DNA from: Ilumatobacteraceae bacterium
GTDB taxonomy: Bacteria; Actinomycetota; Acidimicrobiia; Acidimicrobiales; Ilumatobacteraceae
Reading direction: 5' to 3'
DNA length: 5,163 bases
Assembly: GCA_019090765.1 (NCBI GenBank)
Contig: JAHRVJ010000055.1
Location: forward strand, 1-5,163
Part shown: one piece after another, positions 1 to 5,163 of the stretch
Layout: every line of letters starts with the position of its first letter
How positions within the stretch are numbered: the first letter of the stretch is position 1
Position numbers and translations under genes: made by a program
The notes under the pieces: model-generated
Seen by the model: the letters and a program-made list of their open reading frames with translations, nothing else
Told to the model about the DNA's origin: nothing
The model's database searches: none

Positions 1-846
1 CTGCGGACAGTGATTAATAAGTTGATCACCGAGGAAGACCTCTACGGTGCGGTCGAGTCGGCGTTCTCTCAGGGCTGGACGCGGATGAAGCTCTACTTCC
101 TGATTGGGCTGCCCACCGAAACCGACCACGACACTCTGGCGATCGCCGAACTGGCCAAGAACTGCGTAGACATCGGCAAACGGTTCACGCCGCGGGCATC
201 AATCACCCTCAGCATCGGCGGGTTCGTTCCTAAGGCCCATACCCCGTTCCAATGGTTCGGTCAGAACACTGAGGAAGAGTTCGGCCGCAAGATCAGCCTG
301 CTACGCGACGCCACCCGACGCTCTCCCGGAGTGAATATCAAGTGGCACGACGCGTCAGCAAGCACAGCTGAAGGAATCGCCAGTAGGGGAGACCGGCGTG
401 TGGGAAGAGTCATCGAGCGTGTATGGCGCGATGGCGGGACATTTCAGGAATGGGGTGAACATTTCGATCTCGACCGCTGGAGCGAGGCGTTCGCCGCTGA
501 AGATATGTCGCTGGAGTGGTATGTCAACCGCCACCGTGAGCAGGGCGAGGTGATGCCGTGGACGCATCTCAGTGCCGGGCTGCACGAGGACTTTCTTTGG
601 GGTGAATGGCAGGCGGCGCTCGCCGAGAGCGGCCTGGAGGACTGCCGTTGGACGCCTTGCTACGACTGCGGAGTTTGTACCGGATACGGAATCGAGCACG
701 TTGTGGCTTCGCCGGTGGCGCCAGCGGGCGGAAGCCAGGGGACAGGTCAGGATCTCGCCCGTGGGGGCGAAGTGTCGGTGGTATTGACGACGAAGAAACA
801 CGATGAACAGGCCGTTCTAAGTGGTTTGGCCGGTGAACTGGCATGA
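1..846 (+). CDS. TIGR03960-type B12-binding radical SAM protein, C-terminal part (5' end cut by window)
   Basis: The reading frame is open from base 1, and the residues before the GTG at 10 (LRT) continue the family pattern, so this is a truncated gene and not one starting at 10. Numbering from the GTG codon, the end of the radical SAM barrel is visible as KLYFLIGLPTETD (27-39), followed by GGFVPKAHTPFQWF (70-83), then IERVWRDGG and a tryptophan-rich segment. Near the end is a Cys cluster, CX4CX2CX2C, at residues 212, 217, 220 and 223 (bases 643-678), within the pattern DCRWTPCYDCGVC. The last 50 or so residues look variable. The SAM-binding CX3CX2C motif and any B12-binding domain would lie upstream, outside the window. 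Members are commonly encoded beside, or fused to, a DUF2344 protein, which is the next gene here. The biochemical reaction is not established. Family assignment is confident; function is open. Confidence 0.9.
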   Translation: MRTVINKLITEEDLYGAVESAFSQGWTRMKLYFLIGLPTETDHDTLAIAELAKNCVDIGKRFTPRASITLSIGGFVPKAHTPFQWFGQNTEEEFGRKISLLRDATRRSPGVNIKWHDASASTAEGIASRGDRRVGRVIERVWRDGGTFQEWGEHFDLDRWSEAFAAEDMSLEWYVNRHREQGEVMPWTHLSAGLHEDFLWGEWQAALAESGLEDCRWTPCYDCGVCTGYGIEHVVASPVAPAGGSQGTGQDLARGGEVSVVLTTKKHDEQAVLSGLAGELA

Positions 847-1556
847 GGCTACGCGTGCGCTATTCCAAGTTGGGCAAGGTCCGATTCGTTAGCCATCGTG
901 ACGGTGCTCGCCTGTGGGAGCGTGCACTGCGTAGAATCAGCTTCCCAGTGGCTTACACCGAAGGATTCACACCTCGTCCGAAACTCAGTTTCGGCTTGGC
1001 GTTGCCGACGGGGGCGGAATCGGTGGCGGAATTTATCGACATCGACCTCGCCCCTGGCGCCAGCGTCGAGTTCGACGATGCTGGCTTTATTGCGGACCTT
1101 TCCAACGCACTTCCCACCGGGATCGACGTACAGGTAGTTGCCGAAACCGACCCGGCGCGCGGCTCCCTGCAAACTGAGGTGACGTCGACTTCGTGGGCGA
1201 TCAGCGGTGCCGGTATTGAGTCCGGACCCATCGAGACTATTGCCCACGACTTGCTTGCCGCAGATGAGTTGATGGTTGAACGGGTCCGCAAGAGAAAGCC
1301 CTCGGTTGACGATGTGCGACCATTGATACGCGACCTTGGTGTCGACCCGAGTGGCACAAAGTTCGTTGCCGAGCTTTCGACTATTGGTCGGGCCTTGCGC
1401 CCATCCGAGCTAGCTTCTGCCGCGTTCCCCGGGATCGATGTCATCGATCTCAGAGTGATGCGAACTCACCAATGGATCACCGACGAAGACGGCCAACGCG
1501 AGGTGCTCTCGCTGCCAGCTGTCGTCACCGCGCCCGACCAAGGTCAGAGCGCATGA
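843..1556 (+). CDS. DUF2344 / TIGR03936 radical SAM-associated protein
   Basis: Complete protein of 237 residues. The N-terminal half carries the family signature: KVRFVSHRD (12-20), WERALRR (25-31), PVAYTEGFTPRPKLSFG (35-51), LPTGAES (54-60) and EFIDIDL (63-69). The C-terminal half has RKRKPSVDDVRPLI (149-162) and LRPSELASAAF (185-195), also typical. No transmembrane segment or signal peptide is seen, so it should be cytoplasmic. The ATG overlaps the upstream TGA by 4 bases (ATGA). No good Shine-Dalgarno site precedes it, so translation is probably coupled to the radical SAM gene. In many other bacteria the two are one polypeptide, so the products probably work together. Position before rne suggests an RNA- or ribosome-linked job, but that is inference. 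Its TGA is in the same frame as the downstream rne gene. Confidence 0.92.
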   Translation: MRLRVRYSKLGKVRFVSHRDGARLWERALRRISFPVAYTEGFTPRPKLSFGLALPTGAESVAEFIDIDLAPGASVEFDDAGFIADLSNALPTGIDVQVVAETDPARGSLQTEVTSTSWAISGAGIESGPIETIAHDLLAADELMVERVRKRKPSVDDVRPLIRDLGVDPSGTKFVAELSTIGRALRPSELASAAFPGIDVIDLRVMRTHQWITDEDGQREVLSLPAVVTAPDQGQSA

Positions 1557-1679
1557 ACGGGATCGTCATCCGGCGACCTCGAAGTTCACGAGCGACCAGG
1601 TCTTGCTGCACCGCCAGCCTGCCCCCGCTCCCGGAGCACGGCCGAAGGGCGCTGCTCCCGAGAAGGGAAACCCTCCAAG
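1557..1679 (+). promoter_or_regulatory. rne 5' leader with two short hairpins
   Basis: This is the 123-base gap between the DUF2344 stop and the rne ATG. No convincing -35/-10 pair was seen, so rne is probably read from upstream. Two structures can be drawn. The first pairs GGAGCA (1633-1638) with TGCTCC (1653-1658), and inside it GCC/GGC (1641-1643 with 1648-1650) closes a GAAG loop, with a 2x2 mismatch between the stems. The second pairs AGGG with CCCT (1664-1667 with 1671-1674) and would cover the Shine-Dalgarno bases. The hexamer GAAGGG occurs twice, at 1644-1649 and 1662-1667. Autoregulation of RNase E through its 5' leader is known in E. coli; whether it happens here is inference. The rne frame is open through the whole leader but has no ATG, GTG or TTG. 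Confidence 0.4.
1661..1667 (+). promoter_or_regulatory. ribosome binding site of rne
   Basis: AGAAGGG lies 12 bases before the ATG at 1680. This is slightly long spacing but the best purine-rich site available. It supports the start at 1680 over the later in-frame ATG at 1890 (Met71), which has only weak purine content before it. Confidence 0.55.
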
Positions 1680-3572
1680 ATGGATCAATCCGAAACCGAC
1701 TCCCCGGCCGAGGCGGCCTCCGACACCGCAGCTAGTGGCAAGCCCCGCGCATCGTCCACCAAGGGCGAGGGGTCAGAGAAACGCCGCCGCGGAGCCTCCG
1801 GTGGTCAAGCCAAAAAACAAGACGGTCAATCGTCTGAAGTCGGCTCTGCCGACGGCGGTGACCGCAGCGATGTTGAGCTGCCCAAGCCAATGAGCGAGGG
1901 CCGGCCGTCTCGAGAAGATGCCGAACGAGGCTTGGTTCGACGCCCCCAGATTGGTGACACGATGCCGGTGCCGAGCGAGCCTCCTCCGGGCCCAGCAGGT
2001 ACTGGCGACGACGCCGCAGCCAAATCAGATCAGGCTGACGGCTCCGCCAAAGAGGGTGGTCAACGCCGCCGTCGCCGTCGTGGTGGCCGTGGTGGTGGCG
2101 GCCAGTCATCATCTTCTGGGAAGAAGTCAGGCACCGCAGAAAGGGGCGAACAGAACGAGGGCGGTTCGTCGCGCTCTGGCAGTGGGCAGGCTAAGAAGGG
2201 TCGCCGCGGCCGTGGTCGAGGCCGCGGTAAGGGTGGCGCCGATGGACAGCTAGACGAGGCAACGCTTGAGCAGCGGCGCGGGCGTGAACGCAATGGTAAG
2301 CCGATCGGCCGTTACCTAATGGGCGTACAGGTGCGCCCGGGGATGACCCAAGTGGCAGTTCTTGAAGGCCGGAGTTTGATCGAGCACTACGTGAGTCGTC
2401 CGGCTGATGATGTCAGCCAGATCCACGGCAATATCTATGTCGGCCGCGTGCAGAACGTGTTGCCCGGAATGGAAGCGGCATTCGTCGATATCGCGACTCC
2501 CAAGAATGCAGTGCTCTATCGCGGCGACGTGCAGTACGACCCCGAAGACATCGAGGAAAAGGGTAAGAACCCGCGGATCGAAGACATCCTCAAGAACAAG
2601 CAGCTGATCATCTGCCAGGTGACCAAGAACCCCATTGCACACAAGGGCGCCCGGCTTACCCAGGAGGTGTCGCTCCCAGGACGCTTCGTGGTGCTGATCC
2701 CGAATTCGAAGACGTACGGCATCTCCAAGCGGTTGCCCGACAACGTCCGCAAGCGCCTACGGGGCATTCTCGACCGGGTGAAGCCCGACGAGCATGGCCT
2801 GATCGTCAGAACAGCTGCGGAAACAGCGACCGAAGACGAACTGCGCGCCGACATGAAGATCCTGCTCGATCAATGGGAGGCGATCGCGAAGCAAGCTGCA
2901 AAGGTGCAGCGGCCCACCCTGTTGCATCGTGAGCCCGAGCTTGCCGTCAGAGTGATTCGTGAAGAATTCAACGCCGATTATCGCAGCGTGTTGATCGACG
3001 ACGAGCGACTGTACAACGAAGTCAAGAGCTACGTCACAGCTTTCAATCCCGAGTTGGCCGACCGGATCGAGTACTACGACACTGAGGCGAGCGGACTGTC
3101 GTTGTTCGAACGCCAGCACATCCACGAGCAGGTCCACAAGGCGCTCGACCGCAAGGTCTGGTTGCCGTCAGGTGGCTCGTTGATCATTGAACACACCGAA
3201 GCTTTGACAGTGATCGACGTCAATACCGGCAAGAACGTTGGTAAGTCGAATCTCGAAGAGACCGTCTTCTACAACAACCTCGAAGCCGCGGAGGAAATCG
3301 CCAAACAACTCCGGCTGCGAGACATTGGCGGCATCATCGTGATTGATTTCATCGACATGGAAATTCGCGACAATCGCGCCAAGGTGGTCGAGACGTTCCG
3401 CAACGCTCTGGCCCGCGATAAGACACGCTCCCAAGTCTTCGACATCACCGAACTTGGTCTAGTAGAGATGACGCGCAAACGCATCGGTGAAGGCCTGCTG
3501 ACCGAATACTCCGCGGAATGCCCCGACTGTCAGGGGCGTGGGGTCATCGTCGACTACAGCCTCATCGAATGA
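1680..3572 (+). CDS. rne: Ribonuclease E/G (endoribonuclease, actinobacterial type)
   Basis: Complete protein of 630 residues. RNase E/G cuts single-stranded, AU-rich RNA during mRNA decay and rRNA/tRNA maturation. Residues 1-205 are disordered and low in complexity, with Arg/Gly-rich tracts at 129-141 and 174-186. The S1 RNA-binding region follows (about 248-330, with NIYVGRVQNVLPGMEAAFVD). The catalytic DNase I-like region contains TVIDVNTGKN, with D513 and N515, and GGIIVIDFIDM, with D556; these align with E. coli D303, N305 and D346. The Zn-link cysteines are C614 and C617 in CPDCQGRG, implying a tetramer organised as in E. coli. The protein ends 13 residues after C617, so it lacks the small domain typical of RNase G and the long C-terminal scaffold of E. 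coli RNase E; the extension is at the N-terminus, as in several actinobacterial enzymes. It follows the DUF2344 gene after a 123-base leader. Family is certain; E versus G naming is conventional. Confidence 0.97.
   Translation: MDQSETDSPAEAASDTAASGKPRASSTKGEGSEKRRRGASGGQAKKQDGQSSEVGSADGGDRSDVELPKPMSEGRPSREDAERGLVRRPQIGDTMPVPSEPPPGPAGTGDDAAAKSDQADGSAKEGGQRRRRRRGGRGGGGQSSSSGKKSGTAERGEQNEGGSSRSGSGQAKKGRRGRGRGRGKGGADGQLDEATLEQRRGRERNGKPIGRYLMGVQVRPGMTQVAVLEGRSLIEHYVSRPADDVSQIHGNIYVGRVQNVLPGMEAAFVDIATPKNAVLYRGDVQYDPEDIEEKGKNPRIEDILKNKQLIICQVTKNPIAHKGARLTQEVSLPGRFVVLIPNSKTYGISKRLPDNVRKRLRGILDRVKPDEHGLIVRTAAETATEDELRADMKILLDQWEAIAKQAAKVQRPTLLHREPELAVRVIREEFNADYRSVLIDDERLYNEVKSYVTAFNPELADRIEYYDTEASGLSLFERQHIHEQVHKALDRKVWLPSGGSLIIEHTEALTVIDVNTGKNVGKSNLEETVFYNNLEAAEEIAKQLRLRDIGGIIVIDFIDMEIRDNRAKVVETFRNALARDKTRSQVFDITELGLVEMTRKRIGEGLLTEYSAECPDCQGRGVIVDYSLIE
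2065..2102 (+). repeat. Inverted repeat / predicted mRNA hairpin in rne coding sequence
   Basis: Arms at 2065-2078 and 2089-2102 can pair over 14 continuous positions in RNA. Six outer pairs are perfect (GCCGCC with GGCGGC), followed by three more G-C pairs mixed with five G-U pairs, around a 10-base loop. It covers the codons for the Arg run and following Gly run near residues 129-141. CGN codons followed by GGN codons tend to make such pairing, so it may be a by-product of the protein sequence. Confidence 0.5.
2204..2227 (+). repeat. Perfect 8-bp all-G+C inverted repeat in rne coding sequence
   Basis: CCGCGGCC (2204-2211) and GGCCGCGG (2220-2227) are exact reverse complements around an 8-base loop; a G-U pair could extend the stem by one. 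It falls in the second Arg/Gly tract of the N-terminal extension (about residues 175-183). The folded RNA would be very stable. No U run follows, so it is not an intrinsic terminator. Confidence 0.6.
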
Positions 3573-3588
3573 AAATCTGCTTCCGAAT

Positions 3589-3617
3589 GAGACACAGATG
3601 GGGATCTGTGTCATACT
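3589..3617 (+). promoter_or_regulatory. candidate promoter for the ABC transporter genes
   Basis: GAGACA (3589-3594) matches the -35 consensus TTGACA at 4 of 6 positions. CATACT (3612-3617), 17 bases later, matches TATAAT at 4 of 6. TAAAAT (3617-3622) matches at 5 of 6 but has no good -35 at normal spacing. The predicted transcript start would be near 3624, giving a short leader of about 30 bases. Read by eye only. Confidence 0.35.
3591..3612. repeat. perfect 9-bp inverted repeat; possible rne terminator or operator
   Basis: GACACAGAT (3591-3599) and ATCTGTGTC (3604-3612) are exact reverse complements around GGGG. As RNA this is a 9-bp stem with a 4-base loop, 18 bases after the rne stop, a usual place for a terminator. 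No U tract follows on the + strand (next bases are ATACTAAAATT), and none is clear on the - strand. It also fills the spacer of the candidate promoter, where a repressor operator could sit. The inverted repeat is certain; its role is not. Confidence 0.6.
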
Positions 3618-3645
3618 AAAATTATCAAAACGTAAAACTAACGCT

Positions 3646-3652
3646 CGGGGGA
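3646..3652 (+). promoter_or_regulatory. ribosome binding site of the lipoprotein gene
   Basis: The G-rich stretch CGGGGGA ends 3 bases before the ATG at 3656. The core GGGG at 3647-3650 is 5 bases away, close but workable, and it supports this start, which also gives a well-formed signal peptide. Confidence 0.55.
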
Positions 3653-3655
3653 ATT

Positions 3656-5011
3656 ATGGTCCGTAAAGGAACTCGTTCAAGCGCCGCCGTCTTGGCGGCA
3701 CTCCTAGTTTTCGCTGCGGCCTGCGGGTCGAAAGACGAATCCAGCGACACGAATCCACCCGCGGAAACATCGGCGACGAGTCCCCCGAGCGACTCGACCG
3801 CCACCGATTCAACCGAATCTGATGCGACTGACCCGCCTGCTACCGAGGCGACCGAAGCTCCAGTGGCGACTGATCCTCCTGAGATCGAAGACAGCTCGAG
3901 CGGAGTGACCGATACTGAGGTGCGGATTGGCATTCACGCACCCGAGACGGTTGGCGGAATCGATCTGGGTGACGTTTTGGGTCTCGGGGATATGACCACT
4001 CTCTACTGGGAGACTGTCAACGCGAACGGGGGCGTCAATGGCCGCGATGTGACTGTCGATCTTCAAGATGACGGATACAGCGCCGACATGGCGCTGCAGG
4101 CCTGTCGAGACCTGATCGCCAACGAGGTTCTGTTCATTTCGGGCCTCGGTGGGGCCGACCAGGTGATCACGTGTGCTACTCGTGCCAGCGAGGAGAACAT
4201 TCCATATATGTCACTTGGAGTCGCAGAGGCTGGCCTCATCGGTTTGGATGGGTACCGGTCAATGACAATGACCTACGACGGGATGTCGCCGCTAATGGCT
4301 GAGTACATCGTGAGCGACGTTGCTAACGCCGAGACGCCTGTGGCCATGGTTAGGTTCAATAGCCCCAGTTCCGAAGGAATGGAGAAGGCCTTCGTTGACC
4401 GGATGGATGAGTTGGGTGGAAACGTTGTGGCCGCTGATGCGGTTGACAAGCAAGGCAACCCCAATGAGATGACCGCGGAGTGCGTCAAACTCCAGAATCT
4501 GGGCGCCGAAGTTGTCTTCACGATTCTGGTCCCAACCGTCTCAACCCAATTTGCTCGGCTCTGCGCCGAACAGAACTACACACCTCAATTCACCACTACA
4601 GCCAACACCTTGACGTGTAGCACGAAGCCTCCGATCGGCGTTCCTGAATTGATCGGATGTCAAGCGTTTGCCGGCACTGTTGTCGAAACTGCTGGCAACC
4701 CGCTGGCGGAGGAAGCACAGGCAGCCTGGGCCGCGAAGTATCCCGACCGTGAAGCTCCCGAACGTCTCCCTGTGTTCTGGGGTCTATTCGACAGCTATCG
4801 GGAGGCCCTAGAGCTAGCTGGGGACGACCTATCGACGGCCAGTTTCCTAAATGCGCTCGACAGCATGAAGTACGACAACGGACTCTTTAACCCGATCGAT
4901 TTCAATGGCACACAGATTGCCTCTAACCAGATAATTGTCACTGAGGCTATTGCTGAGGCTCCCTGGAGTGCGGAAATCGTGCCCGAGTGGACATCTAGCT
5001 TCATCGACTAA
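3656..5011 (+). CDS. ABC transporter substrate-binding lipoprotein, branched-chain amino acid (LivJ/HAAT) type
   Basis: Complete protein of 451 residues. The N-terminus is a lipoprotein signal: basic residues (RKGTR), a hydrophobic stretch (AAVLAALLVFAA) and an AAAC lipobox with Cys23, so the mature protein should be lipid-anchored outside the cell. Residues 24-84 form a linker rich in Asp, Glu, Ser, Thr and Pro. From about 85 a type I periplasmic binding fold begins: VTDTEVRIGIHAP, then VNANGGVNGRDVTV (121-134), DDGYSADMALQACRDLI, and a second-lobe strand near ETPVAMVRFN (226-235). C-terminal IIVTEA...W is compatible with the family. The mature part has six further Cys (150, 173, 276, 303, 321, 335). 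A LivH-type permease starts 12 bases downstream, confirming a transport role. The ligand cannot be read from the sequence; family members bind branched-chain or other amino acids, amides or urea. Confidence 0.93.
   Translation: MVRKGTRSSAAVLAALLVFAAACGSKDESSDTNPPAETSATSPPSDSTATDSTESDATDPPATEATEAPVATDPPEIEDSSSGVTDTEVRIGIHAPETVGGIDLGDVLGLGDMTTLYWETVNANGGVNGRDVTVDLQDDGYSADMALQACRDLIANEVLFISGLGGADQVITCATRASEENIPYMSLGVAEAGLIGLDGYRSMTMTYDGMSPLMAEYIVSDVANAETPVAMVRFNSPSSEGMEKAFVDRMDELGGNVVAADAVDKQGNPNEMTAECVKLQNLGAEVVFTILVPTVSTQFARLCAEQNYTPQFTTTANTLTCSTKPPIGVPELIGCQAFAGTVVETAGNPLAEEAQAAWAAKYPDREAPERLPVFWGLFDSYREALELAGDDLSTASFLNALDSMKYDNGLFNPIDFNGTQIASNQIIVTEAIAEAPWSAEIVPEWTSSFID
3824..3881 (+). repeat. 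imperfect direct repeat in the lipoprotein linker
   Basis: Two 16-base copies (3824-3839 and 3866-3881) differ at two positions and are 42 bases, or 14 codons, apart. Both encode ATDPP in the disordered linker. This suggests the linker grew or changes by local duplication. Confidence 0.5.
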
Positions 5012-5012
5012 C

Positions 5013-5015
5013 AGG
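5013..5015 (+). promoter_or_regulatory. weak ribosome binding site of the permease gene
   Basis: AGG sits 8 bases before the TTG at 5024. It is weak, and the preceding stop is only 12 bases before the start, so ribosomes finishing the lipoprotein gene probably re-initiate here. Confidence 0.35.
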
Positions 5016-5023
5016 CGCCTCAG

Positions 5024-5163
5024 TTGGACGAATTCCTCACCTTCGTAGTCGTCGGCCTAGCTGGCGGCTCGAGCTACGCGCTGCTGGCGCTGGGAATCGT
5101 GCTCGTCTACAGCGTCTCGCGGGTCCTGAACTTCGCTCAGGCTTCCTTCGGCAGCCTGTCGGC
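5024..5163 (+). CDS. LivH-type ABC transporter permease, N-terminal fragment (cut by window end)
   Basis: The visible 46 codons read LDEFLTFVVVGLAGGSSYAL (first 20) then a hydrophobic stretch ending in YSVSRVLNFAQASFGSLS. This is the start of HAAT-family permeases such as LivH, which typically show GL..G..YALLALG...Y....VLNFAQG. Two membrane segments are at least partly visible. The position commonly held by Gly after NFAQ is Ala here. The start is taken as TTG, because the only in-frame codons between the upstream TAA (5009-5011) and it are CAG, GCG, CCT and CAG. It would form the membrane channel with a LivM-type partner and two ATPases (LivG, LivF types), presumably encoded further downstream. 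Too short to suggest the substrate. Confidence 0.87.
   Translation, partial: MDEFLTFVVVGLAGGSSYALLALGIVLVYSVSRVLNFAQASFGSLS

Larger units (their letters stand above)
3573..3655 (+). promoter_or_regulatory. rne/transporter intergenic region, AT-rich leader of the lipoprotein gene
   Basis: An 83-base gap separating the RNase E gene from the transport genes. The first part holds a perfect palindrome; the second (about 3613-3640) is clearly richer in A+T than any neighbouring stretch and includes AAAAC twice (3627-3631 and 3634-3638). The change of function across the gap and the A+T-rich stretch both suggest that the transporter has its own promoter here. Confidence 0.55.

Noticed and set aside
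355..801. Minus-strand open frames opposite the radical SAM gene (also 569-844).
   Set aside because: They lie antisense to a well-supported coding region and their translations show no family features.
1553..1735. A 60-codon frame starting at an ATGA overlap with the DUF2344 stop and running 56 bases into rne.
   Set aside because: The product is Arg-rich with no recognisable motif, there is no ribosome binding site, and it overlaps the rne start out of frame. Most likely a chance frame.
1603..1893. Plus-strand Pro/Arg-rich frame across the rne start.
   Set aside because: It is the shifted frame of low-complexity G+C-rich sequence; the rne frame leads into conserved domains.
2051..2240. A tandem DNA repeat array in the Arg/Gly region.
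   Set aside because: The repetition follows from runs of CGN and GGN codons; no fixed repeat unit is kept.
3591..3622. A standard intrinsic terminator after rne.
   Set aside because: The stem is good but no U tract follows, so it is recorded as an inverted repeat of uncertain role.
3625..3933. Minus-strand Ser/Val-rich frame opposite the lipoprotein signal and linker.
   Set aside because: Its composition is the antisense image of the repeated Asp/Thr/Ser codons; no motif, and it lies over the sense gene start.
1..5163. A new defence, mobile or CRISPR-like system.
   Set aside because: No transposase, integrase, nuclease-toxin pair, direct-repeat array or tRNA-associated attachment site was seen; the genes are housekeeping RNA-processing and nutrient uptake genes.

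Overview
The window looks like chromosomal DNA of a high-GC, Gram-positive-type actinobacterium. The evidence is a gene order of radical SAM protein, DUF2344 partner and RNase E, an RNase E with an Arg/Gly-rich N-terminal extension, and a lipoprotein with a Ser/Thr/Pro/Asp-rich linker. G+C is high but moderate for the phylum (about 60% by eye). The style of the ABC solute-binding lipoprotein recalls Acidimicrobiia (Ilumatobacter-like lineages), but that placement is an inference from general resemblance only.

All genes lie on the + strand. Positions 1-846 hold the 3' part of a TIGR03960-type radical SAM protein. Its stop overlaps the start of a DUF2344/TIGR03936 protein (843-1556) in an ATGA junction. 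A 123-base leader with two short hairpins follows, then a complete RNase E/G gene (1680-3572). These three probably form one transcription unit concerned with RNA or ribosome biology. The role of the first two proteins is not established.

An 83-base, partly AT-rich spacer (3573-3655) carries a perfect 9-bp inverted repeat and a candidate promoter. After it the subject changes to a branched-chain-amino-acid-type (HAAT) ABC uptake system: a secreted solute-binding lipoprotein (3656-5011), then 12 bases later the start of a LivH-type permease that runs off the window end (TTG start at 5024). In many actinobacteria rplU-rpmA-obg follow rne, so the transporter marks a break in that arrangement.

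No tRNA, rRNA, CRISPR array, insertion sequence or phage gene was seen, and no clearly new system. The points most worth a second look are the duplicated Shine-Dalgarno-like hexamer and hairpins in the rne leader, two strong G+C hairpins inside the rne coding sequence, the palindrome/promoter overlap before the transporter, and the Cys cluster at the end of the radical SAM protein.
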